A DNA stretch of 64,000 bases from Nocardia sp. alder85J (GCF_020176955.2 NZ_JAIUCZ020000002.1:930001-994000); one strand, 5' to 3'; counted from the first letter of the stretch, positions 18,367 through 27,261 are shown. Notes: generated from the sequence alone by a model not told the origin. Made by a program: numbers and translations.

Positions 18367-19206
18367 ATGGCGATCGTTCGAGCAGCGCTCGTCCAGACGA
18401 ACTGGACCGGCGACAAAGAGTCCATGATCACAGCGCACGAGGACTACGCTCGGCAGGCCGCCGCGCAGGGTGCCCGTGTGATCTGCTTCCAGGAGTTGTT
18501 CTACGGGCCGTATTTCTGCCAGCTACAGGACACGAAGTACTACGAGTACGCGGAATCGGTCCCCGGGCCCACCGTGGACCGGATGGCCGCGCTGGCGGCC
18601 GAACTCGGCATGGTGATGATCGTGCCGGTGTACGAGCAGGAGCAGCCCGGACTGCTCTACAACACCGCCGCGGTGATCGATGCCGACGGCCGATATCTCG
18701 GGAAGTACCGGAAGCATCACATTCCGCACGTGCAGGGGTTCTGGGAGAAGTTCTATTTCCGGCCCGGCAATCTGGGCTGGCCCGTCTTCGACACCGCGGT
18801 GGGCCGGGTCGGGGTGTACATCTGCTACGACCGGCACTTCCCGGAGGGCTGGCGGGCACTCGGGCTGGCGGGCGCGGAGATCGTGTTCAACCCGTCGGCG
18901 ACCTCCCGCGGGTTGTCGTCGTACCTGTGGAAGCTGGAGCAGCCGGCGGCGGCCGTCGCGAACGAGTACTACATCGGCGCGATCAACCGGGTCGGCATCG
19001 AGGGCGAGTACGGCGACGACGATTTCTACGGCACCAGTTATTTCGTCGATCCGGAGGGCAAGTTCGTCGGTGACGTGGCCTCCGGCACCGATCCGGAACT
19101 GGTGATCCGGGATCTGGACCTGGATCTGATCAAGGTGGTGCGCGACCGCTGGGCCTTCTACCGCGATCGCCGCCCCGACGCCTACGGACCACTGGTGGAG
19201 CCCTGA
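18367..19206 (+). CDS. beta-ureidopropionase / N-carbamoyl amidohydrolase (nitrilase superfamily)
   Basis: ATG at 18367 (MAIVRAALVQ) is chosen over an in-frame start at 18301. 279 residues. The nitrilase catalytic triad is visible: Glu in CFQELFYGPYF (about residue 42), Lys in LGKYRKHHIPH (about 117) and Cys in GVYICYDRHFPEGWR (about 155). It would cleave N-carbamoyl-beta-alanine or N-carbamoyl-beta-aminoisobutyrate to the beta-amino acid, CO2 and ammonia, the last step of reductive pyrimidine breakdown. Its stop overlaps the dihydropyrimidinase start by one base. N-carbamoylputrescine amidases look similar, but the neighbour decides the call. Confidence 0.88.
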   Translation: MAIVRAALVQTNWTGDKESMITAHEDYARQAAAQGARVICFQELFYGPYFCQLQDTKYYEYAESVPGPTVDRMAALAAELGMVMIVPVYEQEQPGLLYNTAAVIDADGRYLGKYRKHHIPHVQGFWEKFYFRPGNLGWPVFDTAVGRVGVYICYDRHFPEGWRALGLAGAEIVFNPSATSRGLSSYLWKLEQPAAAVANEYYIGAINRVGIEGEYGDDDFYGTSYFVDPEGKFVGDVASGTDPELVIRDLDLDLIKVVRDRWAFYRDRRPDAYGPLVEP

Positions 19207-20627
19207 TGAGCACGACCCTGATCCGTGGCGGAACGGTGGTGTCCGCCACGGGATCCCAGCTTCTCGACGTCCTGATCGACGGCGAGACCATCGCCGCGGT
19301 GCTGCGACCGGGCGCCACCGTGCTCGGCGCCGACCCGGCCGCGGTGGCGGACACGGTGATCGACGCCACCGGGAAGTACGTGATCCCCGGCGGCGTCGAC
19401 GGGCACACCCACATGCAGATGCCCTTCGGTGGTACCGAGGCGTCCGACACCTTCGAAACCGGCACCCGCGCAGCGGCTTTCGGTGGCACCACCACCATCG
19501 TCGACTTCGCGGTGCAGACGCCGGGCATCCGGGTGCAGGATTCGCTGGCCGCCTGGCACGAGAAGGCCGACGGGAAGTGCGCGATCGACTACGGCTTCCA
19601 CCAGATCGTCGGCGACGTCACCGACGAATCCCTGAAGGGCATGGCCGAACTGGTGAGCGAGGGCGTCACCAGCTTCAAACTGTTCATGGCCTATCCGGGG
19701 GTGTTCTACTCCGACGACGGCAAGATCCTGCGCGCGATGCAGACCGCCGCCGATCTGGGCGCGCTGCTGATGATGCACGCCGAGAACGGGATCGCCATCG
19801 ACGTGCTGGTGGCGCAGTCGTTGCAGCGCGGTGACACCGCGCCGTACTTCCACGGCACCTCGCGGCCGTGGCAGCTGGAGGAGGAGGCGACGCACCGGGC
19901 GATCATGCTCGCGCACGTCACCGGGGCGCCGCTGTACGTGGTGCACGTGTCGGCGAAACAGGCCCTGGAGCAGATCGCGGTGGCACGCGGCAACGGGCAG
20001 AACGTCTTCGGCGAGACCTGCCCGCAGTACCTGTACCTGTCGCTCGAGGAACAGTTGGGCGCACCGGGTTTCGAGGGCGCCAAGTGGGTGTGCTCGACGC
20101 CGTTGCGGGCCCGCGCCGAGGGGCATCAGGACGAACTGTGGCGCTACATCCGCACCGGCGACGTCACCAGCGTGGCCACCGATCACTGCCCCTTCTGCAT
20201 GAAGGATCAGAAGGAGATGGGGATCGGCGATTTCAGCAAGATCCCCAACGGGATCGGCAGCGTGGAGCACCGGATGGACCTGATGTTCCAGGGCGTCAAG
20301 GACGGCCGGATCAGCCTGGAGCGCTGGGTGGACGTCTGCTGTACCACCCCGGCGCGGATGTTCGGCATGTATCCGCGCAAGGGTGTCGTCTCGCCCGGCG
20401 CCGATGCCGATCTGGTCGTGTACGACCCGAACGGGCACACCGGCATCGGGCTCGGCAAGACCCACCACATGAACATGGACTACTCGGCCTACGAGGGTTT
20501 CGAGATCGACGGTCACGTGGACACCGTGCTGTCGCGCGGCCGGGTGATCGTCGACGGCGGCGCCTATCTCGGCAATGCCGGGCACGGCCGCTTCGTGCGC
20601 CGCGAGCTGTCCCAGAACCTCCTCTGA
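19206..20627 (+). CDS. hydA: dihydropyrimidinase / D-hydantoinase
   Basis: 473 residues, normal length. Amidohydrolase metal ligands are in place: GVDGHTHMQMPFGG (about residue 60), the carboxylated Lys of TSFKLFMAYPG (about 156), MHAENG (His, about 189), VVHVSAKQAL (His, about 245) and VATDHCPFC (Asp, about 322). It opens the ring of 5,6-dihydrouracil or dihydrothymine to the N-carbamoyl-beta-amino acid, feeding the enzyme encoded just upstream. Start overlaps the previous stop (TGATG). Confidence 0.93.
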   Translation: MSTTLIRGGTVVSATGSQLLDVLIDGETIAAVLRPGATVLGADPAAVADTVIDATGKYVIPGGVDGHTHMQMPFGGTEASDTFETGTRAAAFGGTTTIVDFAVQTPGIRVQDSLAAWHEKADGKCAIDYGFHQIVGDVTDESLKGMAELVSEGVTSFKLFMAYPGVFYSDDGKILRAMQTAADLGALLMMHAENGIAIDVLVAQSLQRGDTAPYFHGTSRPWQLEEEATHRAIMLAHVTGAPLYVVHVSAKQALEQIAVARGNGQNVFGETCPQYLYLSLEEQLGAPGFEGAKWVCSTPLRARAEGHQDELWRYIRTGDVTSVATDHCPFCMKDQKEMGIGDFSKIPNGIGSVEHRMDLMFQGVKDGRISLERWVDVCCTTPARMFGMYPRKGVVSPGADADLVVYDPNGHTGIGLGKTHHMNMDYSAYEGFEIDGHVDTVLSRGRVIVDGGAYLGNAGHGRFVRRELSQNLL

Positions 20628-20659
20628 GCAACCACCGGAACCGAGAAGGAGGGCGCCCC

Positions 20660-21697
20660 ATGGACATCGGGGTGGTGTTGCAGTGCACGCCGCCGTCGTC
20701 GCGGGTGGTCGAGCTCGCGAGAGTGGCGGAGACACACGGCTTCTCGCACGTGTGGACATTCGACTCGCATCTGCTGTGGCAGGAGCCGTACGTCATCTAC
20801 AGCCGGATCCTCGACGTCACCCGCAAGGTGATGGTCGGGCCGATGGTGACCAATCCGGCGACGCGGGACTGGACGGTCACCGCGTCGACGTTCGCCACCC
20901 TCAACGAGATGTACGGCAATCGCACCATCTGCGGTATCGGCCGCGGCGATTCGGCGGTCCGCACCCTCGGCGGGCGGCCGGCGAACCTGGCGACGCTGCG
21001 CGAATCCATCGAGGTGATCCGGGAACTGGGCAACGGCCGCAGCGCCCGGGTCGGCGACACCACCATCCGGTTCCCGTGGGCCGCGGACTCCCGGCTCGAG
21101 GTGTGGGCGGCCGGATACGGCCCGCGCGCACTGGATCTCACCGGTGAGGTCGCCGACGGCTTCATCCTGCAACTGGCCGATCCGGACATCACCGCGTGGA
21201 CGATCGCCCGGGTGCGGGCCGCCGCCGAACGCGCCGGTCGCGACCCGGCGGCGGTGTCGATCTGCGTGGCGGCCCCCGCCTACGTGACCGACGGTTCGGT
21301 CGCCGCGCTGAAACACGCCCGGGAACAGTGCCGCTGGTTCGGCGGCATGGTCGGCAACCACGTCGCCGACATCGTCGCGAAATACGGCGCCGACAGCGAT
21401 GTTCCGGCCGCGCTCACCGAATACATCGCGGGCCGTACCGGTTACGACTACAACCAGCACGGCCGGGCCGGCAACACCCACGCCGACTTCGTGCCCGATG
21501 CCATCGTGGACCGGTTCTGCCTGCTCGGCGCCCCCGACGACCACCTGGCCCGGCTGCGCGAACTGGAAGCCCTCGGCGTCGACCAGTTCGCCGTCTACCT
21601 CCAGCACGACGCCAAGACCGCCACCCTGGAGGCCTACGGCGAACAGATCCTGCCCCGCCTGCCCGCGCCGGTCACCGCCACCGAGAGCGCGTCATGA
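20660..21697 (+). CDS. LLM-class F420-dependent oxidoreductase, TIGR03842-like
   Basis: ATG at 20660 with AGAAGGAGG at 20644-20652, one of the best ribosome sites in the window. 345 residues, luciferase-like TIM barrel: MDIGVVLQCTPPSSRVVELA at the N-terminus, HVWTFDSHLLWQEPY, ICGIGRGDSAVRTLGG and WAAGYGPRALDLTGEVADGF. This subgroup recurs in pyrimidine-degradation operons in bacteria (recall). Members use F420 or FMN. No dihydropyrimidine dehydrogenase is encoded in the window, so it could supply the reduction or a ring-oxidation side step; that is inference. Confidence 0.82.
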   Translation: MDIGVVLQCTPPSSRVVELARVAETHGFSHVWTFDSHLLWQEPYVIYSRILDVTRKVMVGPMVTNPATRDWTVTASTFATLNEMYGNRTICGIGRGDSAVRTLGGRPANLATLRESIEVIRELGNGRSARVGDTTIRFPWAADSRLEVWAAGYGPRALDLTGEVADGFILQLADPDITAWTIARVRAAAERAGRDPAAVSICVAAPAYVTDGSVAALKHAREQCRWFGGMVGNHVADIVAKYGADSDVPAALTEYIAGRTGYDYNQHGRAGNTHADFVPDAIVDRFCLLGAPDDHLARLRELEALGVDQFAVYLQHDAKTATLEAYGEQILPRLPAPVTATESAS

Positions 21698-22038
21698 GCG
21701 GGGACGAGGGGTTCGGCCGTCGGCTGCTGCGGGGCGCGGGGCACGACACTCGAGCGATGATGCCGATGGGTGCGGGCGGCCCCACCGGAACTGGGGTCCG
21801 CGGCCGCGGGCATTTCGCCGAACCCGTGGTCTGCTCGTATCGCGAATCGCCGCCGGGGTGGTCGCAGTCCGAGTCCGGTCGATCTGCGCGTCGCGGGCAG
21901 CACGGCGCGACGGCGGTGGTCCAGCGCGTCGCGAGCCGGGTGCCGGGGCGGTCCCGAGCAGATCGGGCGGCGCTGGGGCGCGTGGGCGGGCGCCGATCCG
22001 GTGTGGCGGCGGTATGCGGTATCGGGGGCGCGCGGTGA
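21694..22038 (+). CDS. doubtful small ORF bridging oxidoreductase and ABC permease
   Basis: An open frame of 114 codons begins with an ATG overlapping the oxidoreductase stop (ATGA at 21694) and ends with a TGA overlapping the permease GTG (GTGA at 22035). Both junctions look like coupled starts. The composition, however, is Arg/Gly-rich and random-looking (RRLLRGAGHDTRAMMP, then GRSRADRAALGRVGG), with no recognisable domain. It is either a poorly conserved gene or a 337-nt spacer that happens to be open. Confidence 0.3.
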   Translation: MSGDEGFGRRLLRGAGHDTRAMMPMGAGGPTGTGVRGRGHFAEPVVCSYRESPPGWSQSESGRSARRGQHGATAVVQRVASRVPGRSRADRAALGRVGGRRSGVAAVCGIGGAR

Positions 22039-22967
22039 CCGTGGTGGACGATGTCGTCGATATCGTTGTGGCGCAGCAGGAATCGGCCGGTGAGCGGAGT
22101 CGCGGCGGGCGGCGGGTCGCGCGGTGGCTGTATCCGGTGGCCGCGTTGGTGCTGGTGGCGGTGGTCTGGGAACTGATCAAGAATCTCGTGCCCGCGCAGG
22201 GGGTGAGCATCGGCGGGCAGCGGGTGCTGCCGCGGACCACCGACGGGGCGTTGCCGCACGTGTGGGCGGTGCTGACCGTGCTGGGGGAGCGGGACGGGCA
22301 TCGGACCGTCGGTGCGACACTGCTGCACACCGCCGGTTTCACCTTCGGGCTGGCACTGCTCGCGCTGGTGCTGGGCACCGTGGTCGGGGTGGCGCTGGCG
22401 GTGGTGATGCAGCGGTTCGCCTGGGTGGAGCGCGGGCTGCTGCCGTATGTCGTGGTGTCGCAGACGGTTCCATTGATCGCGCTGGCGCCGCTGGTCGCGG
22501 GCTGGGGCGGGCGGATCGCGATCGGCGGGCAGCCGTGGCAGCCCTGGATGAGCATCGTGGTGATCGCCGCCTACCTGGTGTTCTTCCCGGTCGCCATCGG
22601 CACGCTGCGCGGGTTGCAGTCGCCGTCGCAGGCGTCGGTGGAACTGCTGCACAGTTTCGCGGCGGGCTGGTGGGCGACGCTGCTGCGGCTGCGGCTGCCC
22701 GCGGCGGTGCCGTATCTGCTGCCCGCGCTGCGGCTGGCGGCCGCGGCCTCCGTGATCGGCGCGGTGGTCGCGGAGATCTCCACCGGTACCGCGGGCGGTA
22801 TCGGCCGGCAGATCATCGTCTTCTCCCAGCAGTCCACCGGTAACGCCGCCCGGCTGTACGCGGCGGTGCTGGCCGCCGCGTTGCTGGGGGTGCTGCTGAC
22901 CGGGCTGGTCTCGCTCGCCGAACTTGCCCTGCGCCGCTACAGCCGCCCGGCCGGTGCCGCCCGGTGA
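22035..22967 (+). CDS. ABC transporter permease (SsuC/ThiX type)
   Basis: GTG at 22035; an in-frame ATG at 22014 is an alternative. 310 residues with a cytoplasmic N-terminus and about six membrane helices (VARWLYPVAALVLVAVVW, then FTFGLALLALVLGTVVGVAL, then MSIVVIAAYLVFFPVAIGTL). The EAA-loop for contact with the ATPase is LLHSFAAGWWATLLRLRLPA (about residue 210). One of two permeases flanking one ATPase gene, so the channel is probably a heterodimer. Operon context suggests import of a pyrimidine or a related ring compound. Confidence 0.85.
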   Translation: MTVVDDVVDIVVAQQESAGERSRGGRRVARWLYPVAALVLVAVVWELIKNLVPAQGVSIGGQRVLPRTTDGALPHVWAVLTVLGERDGHRTVGATLLHTAGFTFGLALLALVLGTVVGVALAVVMQRFAWVERGLLPYVVVSQTVPLIALAPLVAGWGGRIAIGGQPWQPWMSIVVIAAYLVFFPVAIGTLRGLQSPSQASVELLHSFAAGWWATLLRLRLPAAVPYLLPALRLAAAASVIGAVVAEISTGTAGGIGRQIIVFSQQSTGNAARLYAAVLAAALLGVLLTGLVSLAELALRRYSRPAGAAR

Positions 22968-23878
22968 AGTCGCTCGTCACGGAAAGTGCTGTCATGGAAG
23001 TGAATACGGACCCGGCCGGGGTCGCGGCCGTCGAGCTCAGCGGCGTGGGGAAGGTGTACCCCGCCGGTGCGGTGACGGCGTTGCGCGACATCACCCTGAC
23101 CGTGGCGGCGGGCGAATTCGTCTCGCTGATCGGGCCGTCCGGCTGCGGCAAGTCCACGCTGCTGCGGATCGTCGCCGACCTGGAGCAGCCGACCTCGGGA
23201 ACCGTTGCGGTGCACGGCAAGTCGCCGCATCGAGCGCGACTGGACCAGGATTACGGCATCGCCTTCCAGCAGGCCGGGCTGCTGGACTGGCGGACGGTGC
23301 AGGAGAACGTCGAACTGCCGCTGGAGCTGCACAAGGTACCCAAGCGCGAACGGCGTTCCCGCAGTGCGGAATTGCTGGAGATGACCGGGCTGGCCGACTT
23401 CGCCCGCCGGTTTCCGGGTGAACTGTCCGGCGGTATGCAACAGCGCGTGGCGATCGCCCGCGCGCTGGCCCGCAGACCACCGCTGCTGCTGATGGACGAG
23501 CCCTTCGGCGCCCTGGACGAGATGACCCGGGAACGTATGCAGGGCGAACTGCTGCGGATCACCGGGGAGACCGGCGCGGCCGTCGTTTTCGTGACCCACT
23601 CGATCCCGGAGGCGGTGTTCCTGTCCGACCGCGTGGTGGTGATGTCGCCGCGGCCGGGCCGGATCACCGCGATCATCGACACCGGCAGTCCGGGCCGCAC
23701 GGCCGCCGCCGATGTCGACATCCGCGCCGACGAAACGTTCTTCGAGGCCGTCGCGGCGGTCCGCGAAGCGCTGCACCGCGGGCACGACCCGGCGGCGGAG
23801 CCGGTGCCGACTGCCCCGGCGGCGCAGGCCGTCCCGTCCTCCGTGCGAAACACCGCGTCGGGCAGGGATGTTCGATGA
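22964..23878 (+). CDS. ABC transporter ATP-binding protein
   Basis: GTG at 22964 overlaps the permease stop (GTGA); ATG at 22994 is possible. 304 residues. Walker A GPSGCGKST (about residue 59), Q-loop in GIAFQQAGLLDW, signature LSGGMQQRVAIARAL (about 152), Walker B LLLMDEPFGALDE (about 172), H-loop FVTHSIPEAV (about 208). It matches the nitrate/sulfonate/taurine-type group. It powers the importer formed with the flanking permeases. Confidence 0.93.
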   Translation: MKSLVTESAVMEVNTDPAGVAAVELSGVGKVYPAGAVTALRDITLTVAAGEFVSLIGPSGCGKSTLLRIVADLEQPTSGTVAVHGKSPHRARLDQDYGIAFQQAGLLDWRTVQENVELPLELHKVPKRERRSRSAELLEMTGLADFARRFPGELSGGMQQRVAIARALARRPPLLLMDEPFGALDEMTRERMQGELLRITGETGAAVVFVTHSIPEAVFLSDRVVVMSPRPGRITAIIDTGSPGRTAAADVDIRADETFFEAVAAVREALHRGHDPAAEPVPTAPAAQAVPSSVRNTASGRDVR

Positions 23879-24636
23879 AGGTCTGGGTCCCGCCGATCGT
23901 GGTGGGTGTGGTGGCGCTGGCGTTGTGGCAGCTGCTGACGGTGGCCGCCGGGTTGCCGTCGTTCCTGCTGCCCGCCCCCAGCGCCATCGCCGCGGCGATC
24001 GGCGACAACGGGCACAGTATCGTCGAGGCCGCGCTCGCGACCGGCGGTAACGCGCTGGTCGGGCTGGTGGCGGGGGCGGTGCTCGGCATCGTCGCGGCGG
24101 CGCTGGCGGTGCGGTTCGCGCCGGTGGACGGGCTGCTGGGCCCGCTGTCGGCCGCGGCGGCCGCGGTGCCGATCGTGGCGCTCGCGCCGCTGCTGAACTC
24201 GATGTATTCCACCACCACCGATCTGCCGCGGCGGCTGGTCGCGACCATCGTGGTGTTCTTCCCCGTCTACGTGAGCACGCTGAAGGGGCTGCGGCAGGTG
24301 CCGCGGGTGCACGCCGACCTGATGACCGCCTACGCGGCCACCGGCTGGCAGATCACCCGGACCGTGCGGCTGCCGGCGGCGCTGCCGCACCTGTTCACGG
24401 GACTGCGGATCGCCGCGCCCGGGGCGGTCATCGCCGCCCTCATCGCCGAGTACTTCGGCGGCCTGCAGCACGGCCTGGGCAGCCGGATCACCTCGGCGGC
24501 GGCGAATACCGCGTACCCACGGGCGTGGGCCTACGTGACCGCGGCCATGGTACTCGGCCTGGTGTTCCTGGCCGCCGTGCTGCTCCTCGAACGACTGACC
24601 CGTCGGCCCCGCATCACCGGATGGAGAACGAAATGA
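23875..24636 (+). CDS. ABC transporter permease, second subunit
   Basis: ATG at 23875 overlaps the ATPase stop (ATGA). 253 residues, about six membrane helices, starting VWVPPIVVGVVALALWQLL. The EAA-type loop is LMTAYAATGWQITRTVRLPAAL-like at about residue 150. Pairs with the permease at 22035. The stop overlaps the start of the binding protein. Confidence 0.88.
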   Translation: MKVWVPPIVVGVVALALWQLLTVAAGLPSFLLPAPSAIAAAIGDNGHSIVEAALATGGNALVGLVAGAVLGIVAAALAVRFAPVDGLLGPLSAAAAAVPIVALAPLLNSMYSTTTDLPRRLVATIVVFFPVYVSTLKGLRQVPRVHADLMTAYAATGWQITRTVRLPAALPHLFTGLRIAAPGAVIAALIAEYFGGLQHGLGSRITSAAANTAYPRAWAYVTAAMVLGLVFLAAVLLLERLTRRPRITGWRTK

Positions 24637-25775
24637 AAACCCGCACACGCACTCTGGGCGCCTGTCTGGCTGCGGCGGCGATAGGCCTGGCTACGCTGAC
24701 CGGCTGTAGTACCACCAGCAGCACGAACGCGTCCTCGCAGACCGGTCTCACCAAGGTCAAACTGCAACTCCAGTGGTTCAAACAGGGCCAGTTCGCGGGC
24801 TATCTGGCGGCCGTCGACCAGGGCTTCTACAAGGAGCAGGGCCTGGACGTGCAGATCCTGGAGGGCGGCACCGACATCGTGCCGCAGACCGTCCTGGCGC
24901 AGGGCCAGGCCGATTACGCGATCGCGTGGGTGCCGAAGGCGCTGGCCTCGCGGGAGGCCGGGGCCGGGATCACCGACGTGGCGCAGATCTACCAGCGCTC
25001 GGGCACCAAACAGGTGGCGTTCAAGACCGCGAACATCCACAACGTCTCCGACCTGAAGGGCAAGAAGGTCGGAAACTGGGGCTACGGCAACGAATTCGAG
25101 CTGTTCGCCGGGATGACCAAGGCTGGTCTGGATCCGGCCAAGGACGTCACGCTGGTGCAGCAGCAGTTCGACATGAACGCCTTCCTCGCGCACGATATCG
25201 ATGCGGCCCAGGCGATGTCGTACAACGAGTACGCGCAGCTGCTGGAGGTGAAGAATCCGGCCACCGGAAAGCTCTACACCGCCGACGATTTCACCACCAT
25301 CGACTGGAACGACCAGGGCGTGGCGATGTTGCAGGACGCGATCTGGGCCAACACCGGGAAGCTGAAGGACAGCAAGTACCAGGACCAGACGGTCAAGTTC
25401 ATCGCCGCCTCGCTGAAGGGCTGGGCGTTCTGCCGGGACCACGTCGACAAGTGCCGTGACATCACCGTCGCCGCCGGCTCCACCCTCGGCGCCAGCCACC
25501 AGCAGTGGCAGATCAACGAGGTGAACAAGCTGATCTGGCCGTCGCCGGAGGGCGTGGGCACGATCGACAAGGCCGCCTGGGACCGCACCGTCGCGATCGC
25601 GGAGAAGACGAAGAACCAGGAAGGTCACACGGTGCTGACCAAGGCGCCCGATGCCGACGCCTACACCAACGACTACGTGACCAAGGCGCTCACCCTGCTG
25701 AAGAGTGAGAACGTGGACGTCACCGGCGCCGGTTTCCAGGCGCAGCCGGTGACGCTGACCGAGGGCGGCAAGTAG
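24633..25775 (+). CDS. ABC transporter substrate-binding lipoprotein (NMT1/THI5-like)
   Basis: ATG at 24633 overlaps the permease stop. 380 residues. Lipoprotein signal peptide with lipobox LTGC (Cys about residue 24), then a Ser/Thr-rich linker. The mature part begins KVKLQLQWFKQGQFAGYLAA and GFYKEQGLDVQILEGG, the pattern of proteins related to the thiamine-precursor (hydroxymethylpyrimidine) binding protein ThiY. A pyrimidine-shaped ligand agrees with the operon's hydantoinase and ureidopropionase. It is the last gene before a strong terminator. Confidence 0.9.
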   Translation: MKTRTRTLGACLAAAAIGLATLTGCSTTSSTNASSQTGLTKVKLQLQWFKQGQFAGYLAAVDQGFYKEQGLDVQILEGGTDIVPQTVLAQGQADYAIAWVPKALASREAGAGITDVAQIYQRSGTKQVAFKTANIHNVSDLKGKKVGNWGYGNEFELFAGMTKAGLDPAKDVTLVQQQFDMNAFLAHDIDAAQAMSYNEYAQLLEVKNPATGKLYTADDFTTIDWNDQGVAMLQDAIWANTGKLKDSKYQDQTVKFIAASLKGWAFCRDHVDKCRDITVAAGSTLGASHQQWQINEVNKLIWPSPEGVGTIDKAAWDRTVAIAEKTKNQEGHTVLTKAPDADAYTNDYVTKALTLLKSENVDVTGAGFQAQPVTLTEGGK

Positions 25776-25787
25776 GTCCGCAGGGGT

Positions 25788-25826
25788 CCGGGGCGGGCGG
25801 TCGGCGGTGCGGACCGCCCGCCCCGG
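25788..25826. terminator. bidirectional terminator between convergent operons
   Basis: A perfect 15-bp stem (CCGGGGCGGGCGGTC with GACCGCCCGCCCCGG) and a 9-nt loop lie between the binding-protein stop (25775) and the NUDIX stop (25846). Its position suits ending transcription from both sides. Confidence 0.88.
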
Positions 25827-25845
25827 GACGATCCGGGTCGTGGGT

Positions 25846-26373
25846 TCAGTGCGCCGCGCGGAGCATCTCGGGGATGAGCACCCGGGTGTCGGGGACGAAC
25901 GGCCACTTCGGATCCGCCAGATGTGCCAGCAGTTCCGCGTCGGTCCACCACCAGCCGTCGGCGACCTCTTCCGGTTGATGCCGGAAGGGGCCGTCGTGGC
26001 GTACCTCGTAGGCGAACACGTGGCAGCGCATGGGCCGGCCCGCCCAGCGGCCGTCCCAGGCGACGTGGCCCAGCGGCGCCGGCGGCTCGTCGCCGGGCCC
26101 GAGCGTGACGCCCAGTTCCTCCGACAGTTCCCGGACCGCGGCCTCGGCCGGGTCCTCCTCGGGGCCGAGCACCCCGCCGGCGAGGCAGTCGTGCATGCCC
26201 GCGAACACGGCCTTGGTCTCGGTGCGGCGATGCACGTAGATCCGCTCGCCGTCGCGCGAGCGCACGAGTACCCCGGCGCTGGCGTGCCACAGCCCCCGCT
26301 CGTAGACGGTGGCGCGCTCGGCGGCCCCGGTGCGCCGCCCCGCGGCGTCGTAGACCGCGATCACCTCGCTCAT
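25846..26373 (-). CDS. NUDIX hydrolase
   Basis: ATG at 26373 overlaps the stop of the upstream GntR gene (shared ATGA), giving 175 residues. The Nudix box is GGVLGPEEDPAEAAVRELSE-EL (about residues 66-87), with REL and EE intact. N-terminal IAVYDAAGRRTGAAERATVYERG resembles isopentenyl-diphosphate isomerase-like or YfcD-type Nudix proteins. Cleaves some nucleoside-diphosphate-X compound; the substrate is not clear. Co-transcribed with gntR. Confidence 0.85.
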   Translation of the reverse strand: MSEVIAVYDAAGRRTGAAERATVYERGLWHASAGVLVRSRDGERIYVHRRTETKAVFAGMHDCLAGGVLGPEEDPAEAAVRELSEELGVTLGPGDEPPAPLGHVAWDGRWAGRPMRCHVFAYEVRHDGPFRHQPEEVADGWWWTDAELLAHLADPKWPFVPDTRVLIPEMLRAAH

Positions 26374-27089
26374 CGGTCGCCCCGCGCCACGATCTCGGCA
26401 TAGGCCGCCTGGATCTGCGCCTCGGCGTCGCGCAGATAGGCGTCGAGCAGTTCCGCCGCGGCGGCGGATTCGCCGCGCGCGAGCGTGTCGAACACCTCGT
26501 GATTGCGTTCCAGGTACGGCTGGTGGAACGCGTGCGCGTCGGCGACGACGTGGAAGATCAGCCGTAATTCGTTCCACACGTTGGCCATCAGCGAATCCAG
26601 CAGTCGGCTGTCGTTGAGTGCGGTGATGGCACGGTGGAAGTCGACGTCCGCGGTGCCGACGCCGGTCCAGTCCGCCCGCGCGGCACAGTCGTCGGCCCGC
26701 CGCAGCGCCGCCGCGACCGCCGCGGTGTCCGTACCGCTGCGCGAATATTCGCGCAGCGCAGTACATTCCACGACGCGGCGGCATTTGTACACCTCCGCGA
26801 TGTCCGCCGCCGAGGGCAGGCGCACGAACACGCCGCGATTCATCTCGTGCTCGACCAGCCGCTCCTCGATCAGGGTGCGGAACGCCTCGCGCAGGGTGTT
26901 GCGTGAAACCCCCAGGGCCGCACAGATATCCGGCTCCGAGAGCCGGTCCCGCGGCCGGAAGGTGCCGTCCAGGATGCCGTCGCGGACGATGTCGGCCACC
27001 CGGGCGGCCCGGCTGGCCCGGTCGAGCCGGTCGCGGTGGGCGGCCAGTGCCGCGTAGCTCTCGGTCGCCGCGCCGGACGACGTCGTCAT
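26370..27089 (-). CDS. GntR-family regulator, FadR/FCD subfamily
   Basis: 239 residues. N-terminal winged helix: VRDGILDGTFRPRDRLSEPD then LGVSRNTLREAFRTLIEERLVE (about 35-90). The C-terminal FCD all-helical sensor domain (about 105-235) has the metal-type DVDFHRAI, then two further His. Divergent from an MFS-pxpABC operon. The 17-bp perfect palindrome at 27193 inside that operon's promoter is its likely operator, so it probably represses the operon until an organic-acid ligand binds. Confidence 0.9.
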   Translation of the reverse strand: MTTSSGAATESYAALAAHRDRLDRASRAARVADIVRDGILDGTFRPRDRLSEPDICAALGVSRNTLREAFRTLIEERLVEHEMNRGVFVRLPSAADIAEVYKCRRVVECTALREYSRSGTDTAAVAAALRRADDCAARADWTGVGTADVDFHRAITALNDSRLLDSLMANVWNELRLIFHVVADAHAFHQPYLERNHEVFDTLARGESAAAAELLDAYLRDAEAQIQAAYAEIVARGDR

Positions 27090-27187
27090 CGCAGTCTCCT
27101 GTTCCTCGCCGATCGCTCGCCGATCGGACAGCTCCGCATCGAGGCTACCCGGAAATCGAAAGTTAACGGAACAATCCTGTCGTGGTA

Positions 27188-27216
27188 TTGCTGGATCGTT
27201 GAACGATCCTTACGCT
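27188..27216 (+). promoter_or_regulatory. promoter of the MFS-pxpABC operon with GntR operator in the spacer
   Basis: -35 TTGCTG at 27188-27193, exactly 17 nt, then -10 TACGCT at 27211-27216. The spacer holds GGATCGTTGAACGATCC (27193-27209), a perfect palindrome of two 8-bp arms around one base, the shape of FadR-type GntR operators. Binding there would block RNA polymerase. Confidence 0.75.
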
Positions 27217-27261
27217 GAGACGGGTACCACATCTTGGTTACCGATAGCCGGAGGGCTCATC

